A stretch of DNA of 44,888 nt. Origin: Roseibacillus ishigakijimensis (GTDB lineage Bacteria; Verrucomicrobiota; Verrucomicrobiia; Verrucomicrobiales; Akkermansiaceae). Each line of letters begins with the position of its first letter. The stretch's first letter is position 1. The notes under the pieces were generated by a model. The model worked only from the letters and a program-made list of their open reading frames with translations. It was not told the origin of the DNA and ran no database searches. The translations under genes and the position numbers were made by a program. Below are positions 15,877 through 23,090 of this stretch, piece after piece. Where the stretch lies: positions 1-44,888 of the forward strand of contig NZ_JAENIO010000036.1 of the NCBI RefSeq assembly GCF_016595415.1, written 5' to 3'.

Positions 15877-16731
15877 TTATAGAATGTCGGACACGAATTT
15901 TTCCCGTTCGAAGGGTTGGAACTTGTTGGGTTCCTCCCCGGTGCCGATGAAGAGGGGGGCGATGCCGAGTTCTTGTTGGATGGAGACGGCGATGCCGCCT
16001 TTGCCGGAGCCATCCAGCTTGGTCACGATGAGCCCGTCGAGAGGCACGGCCTTGTTGAATTCTTTCGCTTGGGCGAGGGCATTGGAGCCGGTGGTGGCAT
16101 CGACCACGAGAATGGTTTTGTGCGGTGCGGTTTCGTCTTGTTTGGCGATGATGCGGCGGATTTTGCCCAGCTCCTCCATCAGGTTGTGGCGGGTGTGGAG
16201 ACGTCCGGCGGTGTCGCAGAGGAGGAAGTCGGCCCCTTCCGCGATGGCTTCGCGGTGGGCGGTGTAGCAGACCGAGGCGGGGTCGGCCTGGTGGCGGCCA
16301 ACGGTGATGGGAAGGTCGAGTCGTGCGGCCCAGGACTGGAGCTGTTCCACGGCGGCGGCGCGGAAGGTGTCGGCGGCTGCGACCCGCACGCTGTGGCCAT
16401 AGACATTGAGGAGGTGGCCGAGCTTGGCAACCGAGGTGGTCTTGCCCGTGCCGTTGACACCGACGATGAGCAGCACGGTGGGCTTGCCGGATTCCTGCAA
16501 GGCGGGGGGGAAGGCCTGGTCTTCGGGAAAGACTTTGGCGATGTGGGCCCGGGTGGTGGTGACCACGTCCTGGGCGGTGATGGCGCGGCCCAGCCCGCGC
16601 AGCTCGTCCACGATGGTGACGGTGAGGCGGGGGCCCAGGTCGGCGGAGATGAGGTCGGCTTCGAGCTCGTCCCAGTCGATCTCGGCGCGGTTGGTGACTT
16701 TATTGAAAAGGTTTTTGAAGAAGCCTGCCAT
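15877..16731 (-). CDS. ftsY: Signal recognition particle receptor FtsY
   Basis: GTPase that docks SRP-ribosome complexes at the membrane. The product is 284 residues from ATG at 16731 (MAGFFKNLFNKVTNRAEIDW), where the Phe-rich amphipathic start is a lipid-binding targeting helix; the open frame beyond it is not family-like. The N domain covers about 1-85. G-domain motifs: GVNGTGKTTSVAKL (G1), DTFRAAAVEQL, DTAGRLHTRHNLMEEL (G3), TKLDGSGKGG (G4) and GTGEEPNKFQPFE near the C-terminus. It lacks the long acidic A domain of the E. coli protein, as many bacterial FtsY do. It is divergent from the DUF21 gene. Confidence 0.96.
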   Translation of the reverse strand: MAGFFKNLFNKVTNRAEIDWDELEADLISADLGPRLTVTIVDELRGLGRAITAQDVVTTTRAHIAKVFPEDQAFPPALQESGKPTVLLIVGVNGTGKTTSVAKLGHLLNVYGHSVRVAAADTFRAAAVEQLQSWAARLDLPITVGRHQADPASVCYTAHREAIAEGADFLLCDTAGRLHTRHNLMEELGKIRRIIAKQDETAPHKTILVVDATTGSNALAQAKEFNKAVPLDGLIVTKLDGSGKGGIAVSIQQELGIAPLFIGTGEEPNKFQPFEREKFVSDIL

Positions 16732-16890
16732 GGGGAAGAGGGGGTTTGGCACGAAGCAGGCGACATGGAAAGGCCAGAATGGCGAAGTGGCGGGCCCGCT
16801 GGGAGATTTTCTCGTTATTTTGCGCGCATAGTCTTGCAAGCTGGCCGGGGATTGGGAAGCTTTCGTCGTTCCCTCCCTCCACCCCAATCA

Positions 16891-17916
16891 ATGCACGACC
16901 TTTTCACCTGGCTGCTCATCGCGCTGTGTCTGACCCAATCCGCCATGTTTTCGGGCCTCAATCTGGCCCTCTTCTCCCTCTCCAAGCTGCAACTGGAGAC
17001 TGAAGTCAAAAAGGGGAGCCAATGGGCGGTTAAAATCGCCCGCTTGCGGGGGGATGCCAACCTGTTGCTCTGCACCATCCTCTGGGGCAATGTCTCGGTG
17101 AATGTGTTGCTGACCATTCTGGCTGATTCCGTGATGGCGGGGGTGGGCGGCTTTCTTTTTTCCACGGTAGGGATCACCTTTTTTGGGGAAATCATGCCCC
17201 AGGCCTATTTCTCCCGCCATGCCCTGCGCATGGGGGCGCGCCTTTCCCCCCTCATCCGGGTCTATCGCATCGTGCTTTTTCCCGTGGCCAAGCCCTCGGC
17301 GATTCTCCTCGACCGCTGGATCGGGCCGGAGGGCACGCGCTTTTTCAAGGAAGACGAGTTCGAGGTTATTCTCGACCAGCACATCCGCGAGCCTTCTTCC
17401 GATATTTCCTATGCCGAGGGGCGGGGGGCGCTGAATTTTCTCCGCTTGGATGATTTGCGGGTTTCGGGGGAGGGTTCCCAGCTGGCTCCCGAGACCATCA
17501 TTGACCTTCCCCTGAGGGAAGGGAAGGCCTTTATGCCCGAGCCCGATAGCGAGGAGGAGAAGGCGCTGCTGAAGAAAATTGTGGCCACCGACCACAAGTG
17601 GGTGGTGCTGCTCGATGAGACGGGCCGGCCCTGCTACGCCCTGAATGTGGATGATTGTTTGCGCGATCTCTACTGTGGGCGGCGGGAGGGCTCGCTCTTG
17701 GAGCACTGCCAGAAGCCGATCGTGACCAGCGACTCCGAATTGTCCTTGGACCGTATTCTTCCCCAGCTCGATGTCGAACCCGAGGCTCACCACGACCGGG
17801 TGCTCGATCGCGAGGTGGTCCTCTATTGGGGCGAACGGCGCAAGCGTATCATCACCGGCCCTGACTTGCTGGGCCGGCTGTTGCATGGCATCGTCATCCG
17901 CCGCAAAGGGGCTTGA
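16891..17916 (+). CDS. CNNM/DUF21 membrane protein (hemolysin-C-like)
   Basis: The product is 341 residues from ATG at 16891; a 325-codon open extension upstream is antisense to ftsY and is rejected. About residues 1-130 hold three or four membrane helices: LFTWLLIALCLTQSAMFSGL, NLLLCTILWGNVSVNVLLTI, and AGVGGFLFSTVGITFFGEIM, with FGEIMPQAYFSRHA matching the DUF21 signature. These proteins are linked to Mg/Co ion export. The cytoplasmic half corresponds to the Bateman (CBS) region, with EFEVILDQHIRE preceding it, but the paired CBS motifs are weak. The C-terminal CorC/HlyC domain is absent. It ends 10 bases from the convergent LamG gene. Confidence 0.85.
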   Translation: MHDLFTWLLIALCLTQSAMFSGLNLALFSLSKLQLETEVKKGSQWAVKIARLRGDANLLLCTILWGNVSVNVLLTILADSVMAGVGGFLFSTVGITFFGEIMPQAYFSRHALRMGARLSPLIRVYRIVLFPVAKPSAILLDRWIGPEGTRFFKEDEFEVILDQHIREPSSDISYAEGRGALNFLRLDDLRVSGEGSQLAPETIIDLPLREGKAFMPEPDSEEEKALLKKIVATDHKWVVLLDETGRPCYALNVDDCLRDLYCGRREGSLLEHCQKPIVTSDSELSLDRILPQLDVEPEAHHDRVLDREVVLYWGERRKRIITGPDLLGRLLHGIVIRRKGA

Positions 17917-17926
17917 GGTCCTGGTT

Positions 17927-20900
17927 TCAGGGGGCTTCTGCACCGGTCACCTCCAAGCGGAGAAAGCCCTTGGGATTGTCCGGGCTGATGGGGAGGTGGT
18001 AGCGCCAGCGGAGAATCTCGAACTCGCCATCGGGGAGGCGATCGACGAAAACCGCTTGGGAGCGGTCAAAGGCGCTGAGGTCAGCGCTTCCCCCGGCGGA
18101 AAGGTTCAGTCCCGAGCGAGCGATGCGCACCCGCGCTTGATAGGTCAGGTAGTGGTCTTCCCCGGGGAGACCGAGTTCGCTGGCGGGCTCCTTTTTTCCG
18201 CTGAAGAGGATCTCGCCGAGGTCGGCCTGCAGGGGGTTGTGGCCCAATAGGAATTCGAAGGCATTGGCCAGACCGTCGCCGTCGGGGTCCGCCGTCAAGT
18301 TCTCCTCTCCTTCGGCAAATCCCTGGGCGGTGGCCCACACCTGGTAATCGTCGAGCGGGACTGCAGGGGCTGGAGGGAGAACCAGCGCGGCCACTTCGGC
18401 TGCGCTCAGGCCTCGGTCGTAGAGCCGGAAGTCGTCAATTTCGCCATGGAAGGCGGGATCGTTGCTCCATTGGCTGCTGCCGATCTTGTTGACTGCGGGA
18501 TTGAAGTCGGCTGGATCAAGGGTGATCTCGGTGGTGGTTTCCACGAGGGCTCCATTGAGGTAGAGGGAGGTGGTGTCGCCGGTGAGGGAGACGGCCACAT
18601 GAACCCATTCTCCGATCGGGGGGGCGGGGGTTTGCAGGCGCTGGGTCGCCCCCAGGCTGGCGGCCGTGATGCCGAACTGCAAAGTGCCGTTGCCCGAGTG
18701 AGGTGTGAGGAACATGTATTCACTGGTGCCATTGCCAAAGTCCAGCAGGCGCTGCCAGTTGCCTCCGCCGTGCCAGCGATAACGCAGGGCGATGGTCAGA
18801 TCACTCAAGCCGTCCTCAATGGTGGCGGGCACCGCGATGTCGTCGTCGCTGCCATCAAAGACCGCGCTGCCATCGAAGAAGCCCAAGCCCGTGGTGCTGG
18901 TGCCGTTGCGCAAGGTTCCAGTGAAGGAACCGGCCGAATCACTCCCCGCATTCTGAAATTGATAGTGGGCCCGCAGGTCAGCAGGCGGGGTGACGGGGAT
19001 GATCACTCGTTGCTCTGCGGTCCGCCCGGCAGCGGTCACAGCCCGGATGCGGAAGAGGTTGCTCCCGGAGTCGCCCGGGCCGGGGGTGCCCGAGAGCTTG
19101 CCATTACCCGCCACCTGCAGCCAACGGGGGCCGCCCGCCTTCTCGTAGCTCACCGCTTCGGCCGTTTCCACAGCGACCGTGGCCGAGAACGATTCTCCAA
19201 TGGCAAGCTCGGGGAAGGAGACCTCGGCCGCCGCGAAGCCCGGTCCCGGGGTCTCTGCGAGGGCGTCGATCTCGTCATCATTGAGGACGCGATGAAAGAC
19301 CTGAAAGTCGTCTAGGCGGCCGGCAAAGAGCGGATCCGGGTGCTGGCTTTTTCCGAGATAATTCTGGGTAAAGCTCAGGTCCGCCGGGCTTAGAGTCATG
19401 TCGGTATTGATCGCGGCCAGAGAGCCATTGAGGTAAAGGCGTCCTTCGCCAGGCCCCAGGGTGACGGCCAGGTGTTGCCAGCGATTGGTGCGCAGCACCG
19501 AGCGGGCTTCCAGATGCTCTTCGTTTCCACCGTTTTTGATTGCGAAGCGAATCAGTTCACTCCCTCCCGCCTTGGGGGTGAGGAAAAGGTATTGATTGGT
19601 GCCGCTGCCAAAGTCGAAGATCCGTTGCCAAGTGCTGCTGCCTTCCCAATAAACCCAAGTCGCGATGGTCAATTCGTCACTGGCGACGAGGCCATTTGGC
19701 AGAGTGAGGTAGGTTTCGCTGCCGTCAAAGGCCAGAGCTTGTCCCTCCGCCCCCGGGGCGAAGGTCGCCTCGCCGGAAGCGGTGACGGGGAATCGCCCCA
19801 CTGCGGGGAGCCAGTCGTTCTCGAAGGGAAAGTGGGCCACTTGCACGGGGGCTTCGACCTCCAGGGGCAAGGTCGCGGTTACCGTTGTTCCTCCGGGGCT
19901 CTCCACCGCGATGACAAGGTCGGTTGTGCCCGCATGATCGAGGGTGGGCACACCGTGGCACTGCCCGTCGATGGCCACCGCCAGCCAGGGCGCTCCGCTG
20001 ACTTTACGGAAGTGATAGGGGCCCTCCGTGCTGGTCACCAGTGCGCTGAGGTCAAAGGTGGCGAGCTGGTCAATCGGGCTGCTGGGTAGGGTGAAGCCGG
20101 GATCCAAGGTGGCGGGCTCGGAGGTCATCAGGGCGATGACGTCGTTCGCACTCAACGCGGAAGATTGGAAGAGGACTTCGTCAAGTTGACCCGCGTAGAG
20201 CGGATCGGCGCTGAAAAGACTTTTGCCAAGATAGTTCACCTCCGTGCCCAGCGAGGAGGGATTGTGGGTGATGGTCTGTGTATCCGATTGACGTCCATTG
20301 ACGTAAAGTGTTCCGGTGTCCCCCTCCAGGGTCACCGCGACATGGGTCCAGCTGCCAACGCGGAGAGCGGGCCCGTTCAGTTGTTGCTGACTGCCGCCGT
20401 TGACGCGGATGCCAAAGCGAAGCTGGCCCGTGTCCCCGGCACTGGGAGTGAGGAAGGCGAAGTTGTTGGTGCTCGTGCCGATGTCGAAGATCCGTTGCCA
20501 GTTGGCCCCGCCGTCCCACTTGACCCAAGCGGCGAAGGTGAAGTCACTACTGTCGCCAATGCGGCCCGGCAGGCGGAGAAAGTCGTGCTGGCCATCAAAA
20601 GAGAGACCGTTGCCATATTTCCCTTCGCTCAAATGGGGGGTGCCGTAGGCGAGAGGATTGTTGCCATTGCGCTGATCGCGGAGGTTGTCCTCAAAGGGGT
20701 AAAAGGCATCCCCACCGGGCGCGGTATTGGGCACCACCTGGCGATGGGCCATGGGGGCCTTGTGATTGCGATACATCGAGCCCATGGGAGTCAGCGAGCC
20801 ATCTTCGTAATGGGTGCGGCGGAACCACTCCACGTCACTGTAGATGGCATAGCGCTCAATCCAGGGCGTGCTGTCCATCATGTTGATCATGGCCTCGATG

Positions 20901-22099
20901 ACGTCCCGGTTTTGGCCCGTATTGGGGTCGTGATTGTTATCCGTCCAGTTGGCTCCGTTGTTGAACTCCGTCACCCACACGGGCAGCCCGGTGGCATTGT
21001 GGACCGAGGCCAGGAAGTTATACATCGCGTTGGCCGCCGTCTGGGGGTTGTTGCCCGGGGAGCTGCGGTAGTAGTGCACCGGCACGTAGTCCACGCGGTG
21101 GCCCGCCGAACTGGCCGAGCTCATGAAGGTGTTGAGCCAGCCCAGTCCACCATCAGTCACGGCGGGCGCTCCCACCCGGAGGCCAGTCCCCAGGAGCTCC
21201 GGCCACCGGCTGGCGGCATTGCTCGCCGAGCCCTGCGGGGTCAAGTTCTGGTAGGCATCTTCCACCGGGTTGTCCGGCTCATTGAACCCGGAGACGTGGG
21301 TGATGCCTCGCGATTGCCAGTTTTGATTAAGCGAAGGCCAGTTCGGTTGCTGCTTGATGGCCACGTATTCCCAATTCTGGGTGGAGTTGGTGCTGATGCT
21401 CCAGTTGTAGAACCAGGTGGCGTTCATGCTCTCCGCACTCACATCGCAGGAACCCTTTTTGGTCGCCCAACGCCAGGGAAAGACGCGGATGAAGCTCACC
21501 GAGCGATCCAATCCCCCAGGCATGAAGGACACCTCCAGGTCCGCATCCTGCGCGACGAAGTTGGCACTCGCTCCCGTGCCATCCGAATGGGCCGCGATGG
21601 TGGCCATGTAGCCCCGCTTGAGAGTGAAAGAGCGGATGCCGTCATTGAAAGAGCCCAGCGAACTGGCGTTGTAGCCCGCATATTGGCTCAGGAGGCGCCG
21701 CTGCCCGGTCATGCGCTGCCCGGTGAATATCTCCATGGGCTGGTAGGAAGGGGAGTGCGGGATAAAGACTGAACCATTGGCGTATTGCACCAGGCGGAGG
21801 TTGGACCCGTTGACCGCAGCTTCGCCATTGACCTGAAAACGGGAGAGATAAGCATTGGCGGTGGAAGGGCGCACGTCGTGCAGAAAGACCCAACTGTCTT
21901 CGCTGTTGAGATGAATGGTGCAGTTGGCGAGGGGGTCGCCGGAGCCTGTCAGATGCAGATAGGATTTTCCACTGAGAGTGATGGTTTCGTTGCTGAGCGA
22001 GGCGTGGGTCTGGGACTCATTTTCCAGAGTGAGAGCGAGGGACGACGACGAGAGCGCGACGCAGCAGAGAGCCGCGCCGGTGAGCGAAGGACAATTCAT
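17927..22099 (-). CDS. Secreted glycoside-hydrolase-like protein with three LamG domains
   Basis: The product is 1390 residues from ATG at 22099 (signal peptide MNCPSLTGAALCCVALSSSS). About residues 25-200 form a beta-rich N-terminal domain. About 205-450 resemble the Glyco_hydro_cc/GH128 TIM-barrel family, with GFNEPDNP (Glu274) and VWVTEFNNG (Glu378) as a plausible acid/nucleophile pair and HYYRSSPG between them, suggesting an endo-beta-1,3-glucanase-type activity. Three LamG/jellyroll domains follow near 465-680, 770-970 and 1070-1270, separated by Ig-like linkers. Each LamG carries WQR(I/L)(F/L)D.G..T...FLTP, so they are recent copies. The tail has a DPDGDGLANAFEFLLG calcium loop and ends in DNPKGFLRLEVTGAEAP. 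It probably degrades and binds polysaccharide outside the cell. The substrate is inferred. Confidence 0.85.
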   Translation of the reverse strand: MNCPSLTGAALCCVALSSSSLALTLENESQTHASLSNETITLSGKSYLHLTGSGDPLANCTIHLNSEDSWVFLHDVRPSTANAYLSRFQVNGEAAVNGSNLRLVQYANGSVFIPHSPSYQPMEIFTGQRMTGQRRLLSQYAGYNASSLGSFNDGIRSFTLKRGYMATIAAHSDGTGASANFVAQDADLEVSFMPGGLDRSVSFIRVFPWRWATKKGSCDVSAESMNATWFYNWSISTNSTQNWEYVAIKQQPNWPSLNQNWQSRGITHVSGFNEPDNPVEDAYQNLTPQGSASNAASRWPELLGTGLRVGAPAVTDGGLGWLNTFMSSASSAGHRVDYVPVHYYRSSPGNNPQTAANAMYNFLASVHNATGLPVWVTEFNNGANWTDNNHDPNTGQNRDVIEAMINMMDSTPWIERYAIYSDVEWFRRTHYEDGSLTPMGSMYRNHKAPMAHRQVVPNTAPGGDAFYPFEDNLRDQRNGNNPLAYGTPHLSEGKYGNGLSFDGQHDFLRLPGRIGDSSDFTFAAWVKWDGGANWQRIFDIGTSTNNFAFLTPSAGDTGQLRFGIRVNGGSQQQLNGPALRVGSWTHVAVTLEGDTGTLYVNGRQSDTQTITHNPSSLGTEVNYLGKSLFSADPLYAGQLDEVLFQSSALSANDVIALMTSEPATLDPGFTLPSSPIDQLATFDLSALVTSTEGPYHFRKVSGAPWLAVAIDGQCHGVPTLDHAGTTDLVIAVESPGGTTVTATLPLEVEAPVQVAHFPFENDWLPAVGRFPVTASGEATFAPGAEGQALAFDGSETYLTLPNGLVASDELTIATWVYWEGSSTWQRIFDFGSGTNQYLFLTPKAGGSELIRFAIKNGGNEEHLEARSVLRTNRWQHLAVTLGPGEGRLYLNGSLAAINTDMTLSPADLSFTQNYLGKSQHPDPLFAGRLDDFQVFHRVLNDDEIDALAETPGPGFAAAEVSFPELAIGESFSATVAVETAEAVSYEKAGGPRWLQVAGNGKLSGTPGPGDSGSNLFRIRAVTAAGRTAEQRVIIPVTPPADLRAHYQFQNAGSDSAGSFTGTLRNGTSTTGLGFFDGSAVFDGSDDDIAVPATIEDGLSDLTIALRYRWHGGGNWQRLLDFGNGTSEYMFLTPHSGNGTLQFGITAASLGATQRLQTPAPPIGEWVHVAVSLTGDTTSLYLNGALVETTTEITLDPADFNPAVNKIGSSQWSNDPAFHGEIDDFRLYDRGLSAAEVAALVLPPAPAVPLDDYQVWATAQGFAEGEENLTADPDGDGLANAFEFLLGHNPLQADLGEILFSGKKEPASELGLPGEDHYLTYQARVRIARSGLNLSAGGSADLSAFDRSQAVFVDRLPDGEFEILRWRYHLPISPDNPKGFLRLEVTGAEAP

Positions 22100-22178
22100 G
22101 GATGAGTTTTTTTGGGGGGGCGAGCGGGGATTGGTATCAACAATGTAAGGGCAACATGCAGTGAGCGCTATGCGCTTT

Positions 22179-22206
22179 GCGACGCGCACTTGGTAAAATG
22201 CGTCGC
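22179..22206. repeat. 7-bp inverted repeat upstream of the nucleotidyltransferase operon
   Basis: GCGACGC at 22179-22185 and GCGTCGC at 22200-22206 are perfect inverted arms separated by 14 bases, 91 bases before the GTG of the 78-residue gene and within the divergent gap. A second small dyad (AGCGC/GCGCT, 22164-22176) lies beside it. This may be an operator for autoregulation or simply a hairpin; no function is shown. Confidence 0.5.
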
Positions 22207-22296
22207 GGCAGGCGCTTTCTGGTCTTGGAGAGGAGAGGGGGGAGACCGACTCGATCGAGCATTGAGTCCCGCCCCCTCCTGCGCTAATTTCTTCCC

Positions 22297-22533
22297 GTGG
22301 ACCTCACCTCCGAACAAATCCGCCAAGATGCGGCCAATTGCGATGCCCGCAAGGTCGAGCAAGCCCGCCGCATGAGCCCGCGGGAGAAATTCTTTGCAGG
22401 AGCGGAACTGTTTGATGATGCCTGTCAGGTCACCTTGGCTGGTTTGAGGGCCCAGTATCCAACCTTTTCTTCCCAAGATTTGAGGAAAGAATTGAAAAGG
22501 TTGCTGGAGATGACCGAAAAAATGGGACGATGA
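22297..22533 (+). CDS. Small helical protein paired with a nucleotidyltransferase
   Basis: The product is 78 residues with a GTG start. It is charged and helical, with RRMSPREKFFAGAELFDDAC followed by a Leu-rich helix ending RKELKRLLEMTEKMGR. From general knowledge, short proteins with a pattern like SPxEKFxAGxxLFxxAC often sit directly upstream of AbiEii-like nucleotidyltransferase genes in Planctomycetes, cyanobacteria and Verrucomicrobia. Its stop overlaps the next start (ATGA at 22530-22533), so it is translationally coupled. It could be the partner or neutralising subunit of the transferase. The gene looks more AT-rich than the helicase gene downstream. Confidence 0.8.
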   Translation: MDLTSEQIRQDAANCDARKVEQARRMSPREKFFAGAELFDDACQVTLAGLRAQYPTFSSQDLRKELKRLLEMTEKMGR

Positions 22534-23090
22534 CTGGGGCTGCTTTACTTGCTAAGTTCGTAGATTTTCTCAATCAGCGCGAAATCCCTTACATGGTGGT
22601 AGGGTCTTTTTCGTCCAATTACTTTGGAGTGCCCCGATCAACCAAGGATGCCGATATCGTAGTAGAGATGGATGCTGACTCGTGGACTCGATTAGCCCGG
22701 GAGTTGCCTGAGGGGATGAATATTGAGGCGCAGGGCTTCTTTGAGATGGTGACCGCAACTCGCAAAGAGTTGATTTCGACTGAGGGAAGTCTCTTTGAGA
22801 TCGAAGTTTTTCATCTCAGTGAAGACGAGTTTGACCAAGAGAGGTTTCAACGTCGAGTCCAGGTTGATTTGGGAGAGGGGGTGAAGACTTGGGTGGCCTC
22901 TGCGGAAGATGTTGTGGTGCAAAAGTTGCGCTGGTCCGAACGTGCATTGCGACCCAAGGACTTTGATGATGTGGTGAAAGTTCTCTATCGCCAGCAGGAC
23001 GCCCTGGACTTCAACTACATCGAATCTTGGTGCCAAAAGCATGGCAGCTTGGAGCACTTGAAAGAAGCGCGCGCGGCAGCGGGAGTATGA
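22530..23090 (+). CDS. Nucleotidyltransferase of the AbiEii-like/DUF6036 type
   Basis: The product is 186 residues. The N-terminus matches the minimal nucleotidyltransferase fold: IPYMVVGSFSSNYFGVPRST followed by KDADIVV, that is hG-S then the metal-binding D-x-D. The C-terminal half has ASAEDVVVQKLRWSERA and KDFDDVVKVL, the Lys-containing helix and trailing segment usual in these enzymes. Relatives include toxins that modify tRNA with nucleotides (MenT/AbiEii group) and also uncharacterised enzymes, so a toxin role is inferred and not shown. It overlaps both neighbours by four bases (ATGA at each end), a sign of one obligatory transcript. Its codon use is AT-richer than the helicase gene that follows. 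Confidence 0.82.
   Translation: MTGAALLAKFVDFLNQREIPYMVVGSFSSNYFGVPRSTKDADIVVEMDADSWTRLARELPEGMNIEAQGFFEMVTATRKELISTEGSLFEIEVFHLSEDEFDQERFQRRVQVDLGEGVKTWVASAEDVVVQKLRWSERALRPKDFDDVVKVLYRQQDALDFNYIESWCQKHGSLEHLKEARAAAGV

Noticed and set aside
15916-16890. Open extension of the DUF21 gene upstream of 16891
   Set aside because: It is antisense to ftsY and Gly/Asp/Glu-rich; the family's N-terminal membrane helices start only at the ATG at 16891.
20165-21772. 535-codon + strand frame inside the LamG protein region
   Set aside because: Antisense shadow of the glycoside-hydrolase/LamG gene, without domain signatures.
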